Positions 8,452-16,937 of a DNA stretch of 64,000 nucleotides are shown here, piece after piece. The DNA is taken from assembly GCA_021413865.1 (NCBI GenBank), contig JAIOPN010000007.1, positions 45,883-109,882 on the forward strand. The letters are read 5' to 3'. Under the pieces are notes generated by a model. That model saw nothing but the letters and a program-made list of their open reading frames with translations. It was not told the DNA's origin and made no database searches. The position numbers and the translations under genes were made by a program. This DNA comes from Planctomycetota bacterium (GTDB lineage Bacteria; Planctomycetota; Phycisphaerae; Phycisphaerales; Phycisphaeraceae). Every line of letters begins with the position of its first letter. The stretch's first letter is position 1.

Positions 8452-9711
8452 ATGAAGCGATCGGGCGGGTCGATGATCCTTATCTTCGGTGAGGCGGTGC
8501 TGGGCGACCTGCACCGCACCATTCTTCCCGTGCTGGCGATCGGTGTGGCGGGCGCGGCGGTGGGGTTTGTCTATCTGAGCGCGTTGCGGCTGCTCGAACG
8601 AGGGCTGGGGCCGGAGCACACCGGGCCGTGGGTCCACCTGGCGATCATGACGGCCACGGGCCTGGTCGTCGGCATCCTGATGCGCGTGCTGGGCCACACC
8701 GGCAACGTCGAACTGCTGGTCGATGACATCCACGTCCTGGGCGGCAACCGTGAATACCGCAACCTCCGCTCGCTCATCCCCGTGTCGCTGCTCTGCATCG
8801 CCTCGGGCGGCGCGGCGGGGCCCGAGGCGCCGCTGGTGCAGACGACCGGCTCGATCGGCTCGTGGGTCGCCGAGCGCTGGAAGATGTCCATGCCCGACAA
8901 GCGCGTGCTCACCATCACCGGCATGGCCGCGGGGTTCACGGTGCTCTTCGGCGCGCCGCTGGGCGCGGCGATCTTCGCGCTGGAGATCCTCCACCGCCGC
9001 GGGCTGGAGTATTACGAGGCGATGCTGCCGGCGACCCTCGGCTCGCTCATCGGCTACGCGGTATGGGTGCTGGCGACGGGTCTGGGTCTGACGCCCGTGT
9101 GGCAATTCCCCTCGGCGGCGGCGCTGCGGCCTGTGGACATGGCCTGGGCGCTGGCGGCCGGCGTGGTCGGCGCGGCGGTCGCCGTCGCGTTCACCTACAC
9201 GGTGGCGGGATTGCGAAAGATATTCGCGCTCATGCCCGCGGTCATGCAGCCGATGGTCGGCGGGCTGGCGCTGGGCGGGCTGGCCTTCTGGTCCCACTAC
9301 GCCCTGACCTTCGGTGAGTTGCAGATCAACGACGTGGTCGCGGCGTCGCCGACCGTCACGCTCTTCCTCGTTGCGTTCACCGCCAAGTTCATCGGTACCA
9401 GCACGACGGTCTCCTCCGGCTGGCGCGGCGGGTTCATCATCCCGCTCTTCTTTATGGGCGTGGCCCTGGGCCGGCTCTGGCACCTGGAGATGCCCGCGAC
9501 CAACGAGGTCGTCCTCATCGCGGGCCTGATGGCGGGGATCAACACCGGCGTCACCAAGACGCCGCTGGGATCGACGCTCGTCGTCACCGAAATGGCGGGC
9601 CTGCAACTCCTGCCCACCACGCTCATTTCCGCGGTCGTCACGCTCCTGCTCACCAGCGAGGTCGGCCTGATCGACACGCAGCGCTCGCGCGGCGAGGCGG
9701 AGCACGCCTGA
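8452..9711 (+). CDS. ClC-family chloride channel or H+/Cl- exchanger
   Basis: Integral membrane anion transporter, 419 residues from the ATG at 8452. That start was chosen because AAGGA lies 9 nt upstream; a TTG two codons earlier is in frame. About ten hydrophobic segments are visible. The ClC signatures are modified: AGPEAPLVQ near residue 127 replaces the usual GKEGP motif, and GGFIIPLFFMGVALG near 324 corresponds to the GxFxP selectivity loop. The usual C-terminal CBS domains are absent. Whether it is a channel or an exchanger cannot be decided. The gene stands alone and converges with the FGGY kinase. Confidence 0.88.
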   Translation: MKRSGGSMILIFGEAVLGDLHRTILPVLAIGVAGAAVGFVYLSALRLLERGLGPEHTGPWVHLAIMTATGLVVGILMRVLGHTGNVELLVDDIHVLGGNREYRNLRSLIPVSLLCIASGGAAGPEAPLVQTTGSIGSWVAERWKMSMPDKRVLTITGMAAGFTVLFGAPLGAAIFALEILHRRGLEYYEAMLPATLGSLIGYAVWVLATGLGLTPVWQFPSAAALRPVDMAWALAAGVVGAAVAVAFTYTVAGLRKIFALMPAVMQPMVGGLALGGLAFWSHYALTFGELQINDVVAASPTVTLFLVAFTAKFIGTSTTVSSGWRGGFIIPLFFMGVALGRLWHLEMPATNEVVLIAGLMAGINTGVTKTPLGSTLVVTEMAGLQLLPTTLISAVVTLLLTSEVGLIDTQRSRGEAEHA

Positions 9712-9733
9712 TCCACATCCGAAGATGTTTTCG

Positions 9734-9776
9734 TTTAGCGGGAGGCCCGGAGGGCCCTTCCGGGGCACCCGCTAAG
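9734..9776. repeat. Palindrome between convergent clc and FGGY kinase genes
   Basis: TTAGCGGG (9735-9742) pairs with CCCGCTAA (9768-9775), and GC-rich inner segments extend the pairing. It lies between two convergent genes and has no T run, so it may slow transcription from both sides. TTAGCGGG-type palindromes are probably another dispersed family. Confidence 0.6.
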
Positions 9777-9785
9777 CAATACAAA

Positions 9786-11396
9786 TCAATGCCCGTCCCG
9801 CCGGAGATTCTCCGCCAGCGCCCGGTAGCGCGCATACACCCCGTCGTAGATCTTCGCCGCCTTGCGGTCGGGGCGGACGAGGCGCGGTTCGCCGGTGCGG
9901 GCCATGGCGTGGATCGCACCGGAGGCGGAGACGAAACCGGTGACCGATTTTCCCGCCGCGAGCACGCCCAGGATCGCCGCGCCCAGCGCCGGGCCCTGCC
10001 GTGATGGATGGACGGCGACGCGTTCGTCCAGCACATCGGCGTAGATCTGCACGAGCAGCGGGTTGTGGTGCGGCAATCCGCCCGTCGCCGTGAAGCGGCG
10101 CACGGGCACGCCGCCCTCACGGAGCACCTCCACGATCCAGCGCAGGCCGAACGCGGACGCCTCCAGCAGGGCGCGGTACATGTGCGCCGGCCCGTGGTTG
10201 ATCGAGAGGCCCGTGAACGCGCCGGTGAGCGAGCCATCCATCAGCGGGGTGCGGCAGCCGTTGAACCAATCCATGCAGAGCACGCCGTCGGCCCCGGGCG
10301 GGAGCTTGGCGGCCTCGTCGTTGAGCGCGGCGAAGTCCTTCTCGCCCGCGAAGCGTCGGAACCAGTCGAACGCATCACCCACCGCCGCCTGGCCGGTCTC
10401 GTAGCCGAAATACCCCGGCAGAATCCCCCCCTCAGCGACCCCCGCCACTCCGGGGACGAGCTTTTCGATCCGCGAGTTGAGCATGTGGCACGAGCTGGTG
10501 CCCATGACCATGACGAGCGTGCTGGGCTCGGCGACGCCGGCGCCCGGGACACCCGCGTGCGCGTCGATGACGGCCGCGCTGACGGGGACACCCGCGCGGA
10601 GGCCGAGCTTCTTCGCCATCATGTCGCACAACTCACCGGCGCGTTCGCCCGGGGCCATCAGCGTGCCTGGCATCTTGTCGCGCACCACGTTTTCCATCTT
10701 CGGGTGCAGCGCCTTGAAGAACGCCGGCGAGGGGTAGCCGGTGTGGGCGTTCCACTGCGCCTTGTAGCCGGCCTGACAAGTCGAGCGTGGCAAACCATTG
10801 CCGCAGCCGACGAGCTGCCAGACGTACCAGTCGCCCGCCTCGAGCCAGACTTCCGTGGCGTCGTACACGGCCGGGGCGTGGTCGAGCGTCTCAAGAATCT
10901 TCGGGAAGAACCATTCGAGGCCGATGATGCCGCCGTAGCGATCGAGCCAGGGTTCCTTGCGCTGCCGCGCAACGGCGTTCACGCGGTCGGTCTGGGCCTT
11001 GGCGGCGTGGTGCTTCCAGAGCTTGGGCCATGCGTATTTTTGTTTCCGGAAGCGGTCGATCTGGCAGAGCGGCGTTCCGTCACGCAGGGCGGGGAGCATG
11101 GTGCAACTCGTGAAATCGACGCCGATGCTGATGACACGGTCGGCGCCGGCGCGAGCCTGCTTGAGTGCCGCGCGGACGGCCTCGCCCGAGGCGTCGAGCC
11201 AGTCGCGCGGGTCCTGCAATGCGAAGTCCGGCGGGAGTTCCTCGTCCGAGGTCGGCAGGCGGCGCGTGATCTGGCCGGAGGCGTACCGCGCGACGGCGGA
11301 GCCGGCCTCGACGCCGTTGAGCGTCACAAGCAAGGCACGGACGGATTCGGTGCCGAAGTCCAGCCCCAGGGCCAGCGCGTCATCGGGTCGGGGCAT
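9786..11396 (-). CDS. araB: FGGY carbohydrate kinase, ribulokinase-like
   Basis: Phosphorylates a ketose, probably ribulose, with ATP. Start at 11396 (MPRPDDALALGLDFGTES); a longer frame upstream has no support. The N-terminal phosphate loop LGLDFGTESVRALL and the C-terminal FGGY half (VMVMGTSSCHML, GGILPGYFGYETGQAAVGD and FTATGGLPHHNPLLVQIYAD) are clear. The length (536 residues) and the GYFGYETGQ segment fit ribulokinase better than xylulokinase or glycerol kinase. No araA or araD lies nearby; the neighbour upstream on the same strand is an unknown membrane protein 59 nt away. The sugar is therefore inferred from family resemblance alone. Confidence 0.85.
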   Translation of the reverse strand: MPRPDDALALGLDFGTESVRALLVTLNGVEAGSAVARYASGQITRRLPTSDEELPPDFALQDPRDWLDASGEAVRAALKQARAGADRVISIGVDFTSCTMLPALRDGTPLCQIDRFRKQKYAWPKLWKHHAAKAQTDRVNAVARQRKEPWLDRYGGIIGLEWFFPKILETLDHAPAVYDATEVWLEAGDWYVWQLVGCGNGLPRSTCQAGYKAQWNAHTGYPSPAFFKALHPKMENVVRDKMPGTLMAPGERAGELCDMMAKKLGLRAGVPVSAAVIDAHAGVPGAGVAEPSTLVMVMGTSSCHMLNSRIEKLVPGVAGVAEGGILPGYFGYETGQAAVGDAFDWFRRFAGEKDFAALNDEAAKLPPGADGVLCMDWFNGCRTPLMDGSLTGAFTGLSINHGPAHMYRALLEASAFGLRWIVEVLREGGVPVRRFTATGGLPHHNPLLVQIYADVLDERVAVHPSRQGPALGAAILGVLAAGKSVTGFVSASGAIHAMARTGEPRLVRPDRKAAKIYDGVYARYRALAENLRRDGH

Positions 11397-11455
11397 GGTC
11401 GTTCTCGTGGGGGGTGCGTATTCCCGTCCCTCGAAGGGGAGGGGAGAAGACTCAA

Positions 11456-12331
11456 TCACGCCGATGCCCTGGTCGCCTCTTGCGTCCCGTGCGCCAACGC
11501 CTGCGCCAGGCCGACGCCCATCGCCGCGGCGGCGACGGCGAAGGAGGCGTAATAGATTGGGAGGACCAGCGCCGGCCCGGGGAAACCGCCGGACCACCAC
11601 GCGGAGAGGACGCCCTCGCGTGTGAAGAGGTTCATGAGCACATAGCCGTAGGCGGACACAGCCACCAGGCCGGGGCTGAGCAGGATGCCCACGGGGTTGC
11701 TCTGGGGGAAGATGAACTGAGCGGCCATCCCGCCCACGGTAAAGGCGACGATAAGCGAGCCGATCACCTGGCCGGTATCGCTGGTGCGGATCAGAAGGAA
11801 GCAGAGCAACCCCGACACGATGGCACAAACGACGCCCGCGCCCAGGGCGTGGAGCCGCGGCAGGCGCAGATTGGTGTCCATACCCAGGTGGTCAACAACC
11901 GCTAGCGCCGGGAGGCGCGAGCGCAGGGAGGCGCGGAGCCGCTGGATCACGGCCAGCATGACAATCACGCCGGCCTGCCAGACGACGCACTCGACGATCA
12001 GCCATGTGTAGGCGCCGGGCAATGCCGAGCGGCGCATCCAGCCGTCGATCGGCCCGCCCCAACCGGCGAGGATTCCCAGCGACAGCGCCACCGCGAACAC
12101 CCCCGAGAGCGGGTGACCCGACGCCGACGCCATGACCCCGAGGACCAGCGCCGGCACGCCCGCCACCGCCACGATGATGATGGCCACGGCCGGACCCGAC
12201 CGCGCCGTGAAGAGCGACAGCCCCGGGGAATTGTCCGGGGCGGCGACCATCGACCCGACCGCGAGCCAACAAAACGCGCCCAGCGCGATCGCCAGCGCGA
12301 TGATCAGGCGTTGCCGGAGGCGTGGGAACAT
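11456..12331 (-). CDS. Hypothetical polytopic membrane protein
   Basis: 291 residues with about eight hydrophobic segments, for example LIIALAIALGAFCWLAVGS near the N-terminus and AIIIVAVAGVPALVLGVMA at about 50-70. No motif of a known transporter or enzyme was recognised. The start at 12331 has GGA about 8 nt upstream. It lies between hemB and the FGGY kinase on the same strand, 53 nt and 59 nt from each, and could be co-transcribed with them. Function unknown. Confidence 0.75.
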   Translation of the reverse strand: MFPRLRQRLIIALAIALGAFCWLAVGSMVAAPDNSPGLSLFTARSGPAVAIIIVAVAGVPALVLGVMASASGHPLSGVFAVALSLGILAGWGGPIDGWMRRSALPGAYTWLIVECVVWQAGVIVMLAVIQRLRASLRSRLPALAVVDHLGMDTNLRLPRLHALGAGVVCAIVSGLLCFLLIRTSDTGQVIGSLIVAFTVGGMAAQFIFPQSNPVGILLSPGLVAVSAYGYVLMNLFTREGVLSAWWSGGFPGPALVLPIYYASFAVAAAAMGVGLAQALAHGTQEATRASA

Positions 12332-12384
12332 GAGTCATCCAAGGGGGCGTGAGGGGCAAAGCCTAATCGCGGAGGGCCAACGGC

Positions 12385-13386
12385 TCAACGCTCGTCGATC
12401 CAATCGATCAACCGCGGGGCGAAGTAGGTCAGGATGAGATCGGCGCCGGCCCGCTTGATCGCGATGGTGGTCTCCAGCGCGGCCGACTTGAGGTCCACCC
12501 ACCCGCGCTGCGCCGCGGCGTGCAGCATCGCATACTCACCGCTCACGTGGTACGCCGCCACCGGCACGTCGCACGCCTGCCGCACCTGGTGGATCACATC
12601 GAGGTAGGTCGCGGCGGGTTTGACCATGACCATGTCCGCTCCCTGGGCCAGGTCGGCGGCGAGTTCGACCCGCCACTCGCGGCTGCGGCGGTAGTCCATC
12701 TGATACCCGCGGCGGTCGCCGAACTTCATCCCGCCCTCGCCCGCCTCACGGAACGGTCCGTAGAACCCCGAGGCGTATTTGACGCTGTAGGCAAGGATGG
12801 CGGTCTGCTTGAAACCGGCCGCATCCAGTGCGCTGCGGATCGCACCGACCTGGCCATCCATCATCCCAGATGGCGCGACGACATCGGCACCTGCCTGCGC
12901 CTGCGCAACTGCGGCCCGGCCCAATGCCTCGAGGGTCACGTCGTTGTCCACCACGCCCTCGTGGTCGTGCGGATCGAGTGTCCCGCAATGGCCATGATCG
13001 GTGTACTCGCAGAAACAGAGGTCGGCATAAGTCAGCACGTCCAGGCCTTTGGATCGCACCTCCGACAGAACGCGATTCACCGGCGCATCGGGCGAGGCGG
13101 CCCAGGCGCCCGAATCGTCCTTGAACTTGGCGGGCGTGACGCCGAACAAGATGAACTGCCGCAGGCCTCGCTTCGACAGGTCACGCATCAGCCGGACCGC
13201 GTCAGAGACCGGTAATTGACTCACTCCGGGCATTGAGGAGACGGGTTTTGTCCGCCGCATCTGGCCCACGAACAGGGGATAGACGAAGTTGTCCGGGTGC
13301 AGCCGGACGTCGGCCACGGCGTCTCGGAGCCGCTTCCCGCGGCGAAGCCGGCGGGGACGATGCGTGGGATAATCGCCGTAATTCAT
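12385..13386 (-). CDS. hemB: Delta-aminolevulinic acid dehydratase (porphobilinogen synthase)
   Basis: Condenses two 5-aminolevulinate molecules to porphobilinogen in tetrapyrrole (haem) synthesis. The 333-residue product has the zinc-site region DLCFCEYTDHGHCG (about 120-133), the first active-site Lys in ILAYSVKYASGFYGPF near 197, and the Schiff-base Lys in DMVMVKPAATYLD near 249. Three cysteines in the metal loop indicate the zinc-dependent type. The ATG at 13386 is preferred to a TTG two codons upstream. It is divergent from the pseudopilin gene, with 444 nt between the starts. No other haem gene is adjacent. Confidence 0.97.
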   Translation of the reverse strand: MNYGDYPTHRPRRLRRGKRLRDAVADVRLHPDNFVYPLFVGQMRRTKPVSSMPGVSQLPVSDAVRLMRDLSKRGLRQFILFGVTPAKFKDDSGAWAASPDAPVNRVLSEVRSKGLDVLTYADLCFCEYTDHGHCGTLDPHDHEGVVDNDVTLEALGRAAVAQAQAGADVVAPSGMMDGQVGAIRSALDAAGFKQTAILAYSVKYASGFYGPFREAGEGGMKFGDRRGYQMDYRRSREWRVELAADLAQGADMVMVKPAATYLDVIHQVRQACDVPVAAYHVSGEYAMLHAAAQRGWVDLKSAALETTIAIKRAGADLILTYFAPRLIDWIDER

Positions 13387-13468
13387 TTTCAAATCATCAC
13401 TAAAGGCTATTAATCAAGCAAAATATCGGCTTAGACTTGCCTATCTTACCTAAGTCCGGCGATTAGTC

Positions 13469-13496
13469 TTGACACGCGGCAAAGTTCCGGTACAGT
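13469..13496 (+). promoter_or_regulatory. Sigma-70-type promoter upstream of the pseudopilin
   Basis: A consensus -35 box TTGACA (13469-13474), a 16-nt spacer and a -10 box TACAGT (13491-13496). Transcription would begin near 13503, giving a leader of about 330 nt before the ATG at 13831. Confidence 0.65.
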
Positions 13497-13502
13497 TTAC
13501 TG

Positions 13503-13830
13503 GGTCGGCAGGTCTGGATATAAACGGACCTCAGCAGCAACCGTACAGACAGTGCATTGTACGGGCTCCACGCGGGATGTCTTGGACGACTCACGTCCGC
13601 CCCGTGTGCAAAACAGGCGTTTGGGAGCGAGCGTTTCGCTCCTATGTTGTTTGGAAGTGCAACGGTCATCAGGCGAACCTGGGCAGGGCAAAAAGCGGTC
13701 TTAAACATACCATCGTCCGTCCGAGGGTCGTTTCGTTGAAGGTCAACGAACGGCACAACCCGCAAGACAGGCCCCACTCGCACGATACCGCCAAGCTTCC
13801 TGTTCTGAACCCCTCAAAGGGAGCTTCATC
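13503..13830 (+). promoter_or_regulatory. Long hairpin-rich 5' leader of the pseudopilin gene
   Basis: Between the predicted promoter and the ATG lie at least three perfect hairpins: CCGTACA/TGTACGG (13541-13564), GGAGCGA/TCGCTCC (13624-13642) and TTCGTTGA/TCAACGAA (13732-13750). No coding frame here has a convincing start. The leader may be a regulatory RNA or an mRNA-stabilising element. I could not match it to a known riboswitch class. Confidence 0.4.
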
Positions 13831-14691
13831 ATGCGTAAGTATCGTGGTTTCACGCTGATCGAGTTGCTCGTGGTCATTTCGATCATCGCGCTGCTCATCG
13901 GCATCCTCCTGCCTGCTCTCGGCGCCGCCCGTCGTACGGCCCGCCAGATGCAGAACGGCACCCAGATCCGTGGTATCCACCAAGGCCTCGTCATCCACTC
14001 GCAGGGCAACAAAGAGTGGTACGCCGGCATCACCACCTACGGCGACCTCAAACTCCCGGCTTACACCGCCTCCCCCGCCGGCTCGAAGTACGACTACGTC
14101 GCCAGCTCGGGTGGCAACCCGTCCACCCGCTGGGCGATCCTCCTCAACGGCAGCTTCTTCTCCCCCGAGTACCTGATCAGCCCGTCCGAGACCAAGGTTT
14201 CTGCCTCCACGTCCACGGGCATCTCGCGTGCCTCGACCCTGGTGGGTTCGGCGGTTAGCCTTATCTCCGCCAATGCCGGCGGTAACTCGTCGTACGCCGT
14301 CCTCCAGATCTCCACGGCCGTCGGCGACTCGACGGGCAACCAGGGCCGGTTCGCGGCCTGGCGTGACACGAACAACACCGAGGCCATCATGCTCGGTGAC
14401 CGTGGCAAGCTCACGGCCGGCAGCACCCCCTCCGACGGTGCTCTGACGACCACCAGCATCCACGTCAGCGACACGCTCAGCGCGAGCGCTGACTCGGTGA
14501 CCCAGAACGCATGGCGTGGCACCATCGGCTGGAACGACAACCACGTCAATTTCCAGGTTGGTGCGTTGATTCAGGAAACCACCAAGTACACCACCGCCGC
14601 CAACGTCAGCGGCGACAACATCTTCGTGAACACCGCGGTGGACAGCAACGGCACCGACGAGAACGCGATGCTGCTCTTCATCGATCAGTAA
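13831..14691 (+). CDS. Type II secretion/type IV pilin-like pseudopilin, planctomycete type
   Basis: 286 residues starting MRKYRGFTLIELLVVISII: a short basic leader, the prepilin peptidase site G|FTLIE, and a hydrophobic helix to about residue 27 (LLIGILLPALGAA). After cleavage the protein would be N-methylated and anchored by this helix, with the Ser/Thr/Gly-rich C-terminal part outside the cytoplasmic membrane. Planctomycetes carry many such proteins, often with an H-x9-DG motif; that motif is not clear here. AAAGGGAG lies 8 nt before the ATG. A strong promoter, long leader and strong terminator flank this single-gene unit, which suggests high expression. The specific role is unknown. Confidence 0.85.
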   Translation: MRKYRGFTLIELLVVISIIALLIGILLPALGAARRTARQMQNGTQIRGIHQGLVIHSQGNKEWYAGITTYGDLKLPAYTASPAGSKYDYVASSGGNPSTRWAILLNGSFFSPEYLISPSETKVSASTSTGISRASTLVGSAVSLISANAGGNSSYAVLQISTAVGDSTGNQGRFAAWRDTNNTEAIMLGDRGKLTAGSTPSDGALTTTSIHVSDTLSASADSVTQNAWRGTIGWNDNHVNFQVGALIQETTKYTTAANVSGDNIFVNTAVDSNGTDENAMLLFIDQ

Positions 14692-14746
14692 ATCGCGAGG
14701 GTTGATGCGGAGACTTCTTCCACGTCAATCAACAGTCTGAATGATT

Positions 14747-14783
14747 CAACCGGCCACCCGCAAGGGTGGCCGGTTGTTTTTTT
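14747..14783 (+). terminator. Rho-independent terminator of the pseudopilin gene
   Basis: A 13-bp perfect stem (14747-14759 with 14764-14776), loop GCAA, followed by T14777-T14783. It lies 55 nt after the stop codon. Confidence 0.95.
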
Positions 14784-14846
14784 GGGGCGGCCCAGCACAT
14801 GCATAAAAACACCGACTTTGGGTTGGTTTGAAATGTTCGTGCATCC

Positions 14847-14875
14847 GGTGGGGCAGGCGGGACGTCTGCCCCACC
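14847..14875. repeat. Palindromic element, family B (short form)
   Basis: GGTGGGGCAG (14847-14856) and CTGCCCCACC (14866-14875) around GCGGGACGT. This is the outer-arm sequence of the longer family B elements at 20403 and 49452 and may be a solo or reduced copy. Confidence 0.7.
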
Positions 14876-14966
14876 AGATTCAAAAAGCCCCGACTCCACC
14901 CGCGGATGTCCGCGACGAATGGCACGCGAACACGTCGGCAAACCGCCACGCACACCGCAGAGCTGT

Positions 14967-16901
14967 TCACAACTGCCCCGCCTGCGTCCCCGCGGGCTGT
15001 GTCGTGACCGACTTGGGGTCCACCCCCAGCCGTTTGGCTCGATCGAGCAGACGCGGGTCGTTAGGCATGCAGCGCAAGGCCGCGGAGACCAGGCCCCGCG
15101 CCGGTCCCAGACGCTTGTGGATCGCGACGGCGTCGATCAGTCGCAGCACCCGCTCCACCGACCCGGCTGAGGACGACCGCAATACTTTGCAGAGCCGCGA
15201 CCCGTCTTCTCTCTCCTTGCTCATCGCGGCGATCAGGTCGTCGAGGTATATCTCTTGCGACTCGAGCCTTGGCCAAGGGGAGAGCATCGACCGGGTCAGG
15301 ATTTCCACGGCGTCGTCATACCTCTCCTGCATCATGTAGATAAAGGCCAGGTTGCCCAGCATCATCGGGCTCCCCGGGAAACCCTGCAGGGCCAGGACGG
15401 CGTATTTCCTCGCCTCGTCGTATTTTCCCAGCTTTGTCAGTTCTATGGCCAGATTCGTTGAGTTCGCGCCGAACGGATCGATCTCGACCCCGCGTCGCCA
15501 GTGCGCCATCGCCTTGCCGTACATCACGGCCTGCTCCTGGAGCGAAAAACTGGGGCTGTGCGACAGCTTGTCGTAAGCGGTGGCGAGGTTGTTGTGCGCC
15601 GCCGGGTTCACCTCATTGACAAGCAGCGCGTGCTCCCAGAGCGCGATGCTGTGGGTCCAGTAGGAGACCTGGACCCACGTCACGACCATCAGGATCACCG
15701 CCGTGGCGGCGGTCACGAACACCACGACCGACCGCTTGAGCGGCGCGTTCCTCGACAGTTCTGCCAGCCCGCACGCCAGCATGATGACCAGGCCGATGTT
15801 CGAGAAATAGGAGTAGCGGTCCGCGTACTCCTGGGCGCCGACCCGGAAGATGCCGATCACCGGAACCAGCGTGCCCATGAACAGGAACCAGCCGACCGGC
15901 ATGTAGCGGCGCCGGCGCCCCAGCCAGAGCACCAGCCCCGTCGCCCCCAGCACCAGCGCCGCGCACCCGACCACCCGCCACCCCGCGTAAAACGGCGGGA
16001 TCGGGTACATCGGCATCAGGTCGTAAGGGGCGATCGCCGAGGTGATGTACCACGCGTAGGCGACCACCACGTTCGCCATCCGCAGGGACCATGGCACCTT
16101 GTCCAGCGACATGACCGAATTGCTGTAATGCTGGATGATGATCGTGAACCACGACGACAGCACGACCAGCGGGATCAGCGGCGCCTTCTCCAGCACCAGC
16201 AGCGCAAACCGGCGCGGGTTTCCGCCCGAGAGCCGCAGGTCGAACCGGTGCAGGGGCCAGTAGTCCAGCAGCAGGAACACGCAGGGCAGCGTCACCAGCA
16301 TCGGCTTGGACATCAGCGCCAGCATGAAGAGCACGAAGACCAGCAGGTAGCGCCACAGGCCCGAGCGCCGGCCGTAGCTCAGGTAGGCCATGACCGCCAG
16401 CAGGCCGAACATCGTGTGCAGCACCTCGCGCCGCTCCGACGCCCAGGCCACCCCCTCGACGCGCAGCGGGTGCAGCGCCCAGACGCCCGCCGCGATCGCC
16501 GCCGGCCAGAGCGAGCCCGAGAGCCTGCGCAGCAGCAGAAAAAGAAGCACCGCGTTGATGCAGTGGTAAAGCAGATTGTGCAGCTTGTGCATCCCGGCGT
16601 CGAGGCCGAACATCTGCACATCCGCCATGTGCGACAGCCACGCCAGCGGGTGGTACTGGCTCTCGCTCTGCAGCCCGAAGGCGTATTTGACCCCGTCGAG
16701 GGTCAGCCCTTTCAGCACGGTCGGGTTGTCGGTGATGTAACGGTTGTCGTCGAAGTTGACGAACTGCTGGCTGTAGAGTTGCAGGTAGGGCAGGACGACC
16801 AGGACGACCAGACCCACCGCGACCGCGATCACCACGCCGCGCCGGCCCGGAGGCTTATCCAGCGGTGCCCAGGGAGTCGGAGCGGGCGTTTGGCTCATCA
16901 T
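14967..16901 (-). CDS. TMTC-like membrane glycosyltransferase with TPR tail (copy 1)
   Basis: 644 residues. About ten hydrophobic segments fill residues 20-420. TPR-like helices follow (NPAAHNNLATAYDKLSHSP, then GMEIDPFGANSTNLAIEL-like repeats) and form a soluble tail. The first periplasmic loop has QFVNFDDNRYI, the acidic loop-1 motif of GT-C enzymes. HPLRVEGVAWASERREVL (about 142-159) is the best conserved block of bacterial and eukaryotic TMTC/DUF1736 proteins. Family knowledge suggests lipid-linked sugar transfer to secreted proteins, but the bacterial members are uncharacterised. GAGGA precedes the ATG at 16901. The gene lies 36 nt downstream of a paralogue on the same strand, so the two form an operon. 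Confidence 0.75.
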   Translation of the reverse strand: MMSQTPAPTPWAPLDKPPGRRGVVIAVAVGLVVLVVLPYLQLYSQQFVNFDDNRYITDNPTVLKGLTLDGVKYAFGLQSESQYHPLAWLSHMADVQMFGLDAGMHKLHNLLYHCINAVLLFLLLRRLSGSLWPAAIAAGVWALHPLRVEGVAWASERREVLHTMFGLLAVMAYLSYGRRSGLWRYLLVFVLFMLALMSKPMLVTLPCVFLLLDYWPLHRFDLRLSGGNPRRFALLVLEKAPLIPLVVLSSWFTIIIQHYSNSVMSLDKVPWSLRMANVVVAYAWYITSAIAPYDLMPMYPIPPFYAGWRVVGCAALVLGATGLVLWLGRRRRYMPVGWFLFMGTLVPVIGIFRVGAQEYADRYSYFSNIGLVIMLACGLAELSRNAPLKRSVVVFVTAATAVILMVVTWVQVSYWTHSIALWEHALLVNEVNPAAHNNLATAYDKLSHSPSFSLQEQAVMYGKAMAHWRRGVEIDPFGANSTNLAIELTKLGKYDEARKYAVLALQGFPGSPMMLGNLAFIYMMQERYDDAVEILTRSMLSPWPRLESQEIYLDDLIAAMSKEREDGSRLCKVLRSSSAGSVERVLRLIDAVAIHKRLGPARGLVSAALRCMPNDPRLLDRAKRLGVDPKSVTTQPAGTQAGQL

Positions 16902-16937
16902 TCGTTCCTCGTTATGCGTAACCGGGTCGGCGTTATT

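Noticed and set aside
13393..13830. Gene in the hemB-pseudopilin interval
   Set aside because: Frames of about 100 codons on both strands lack ribosome sites and have no conserved composition; the region is better explained as a leader.
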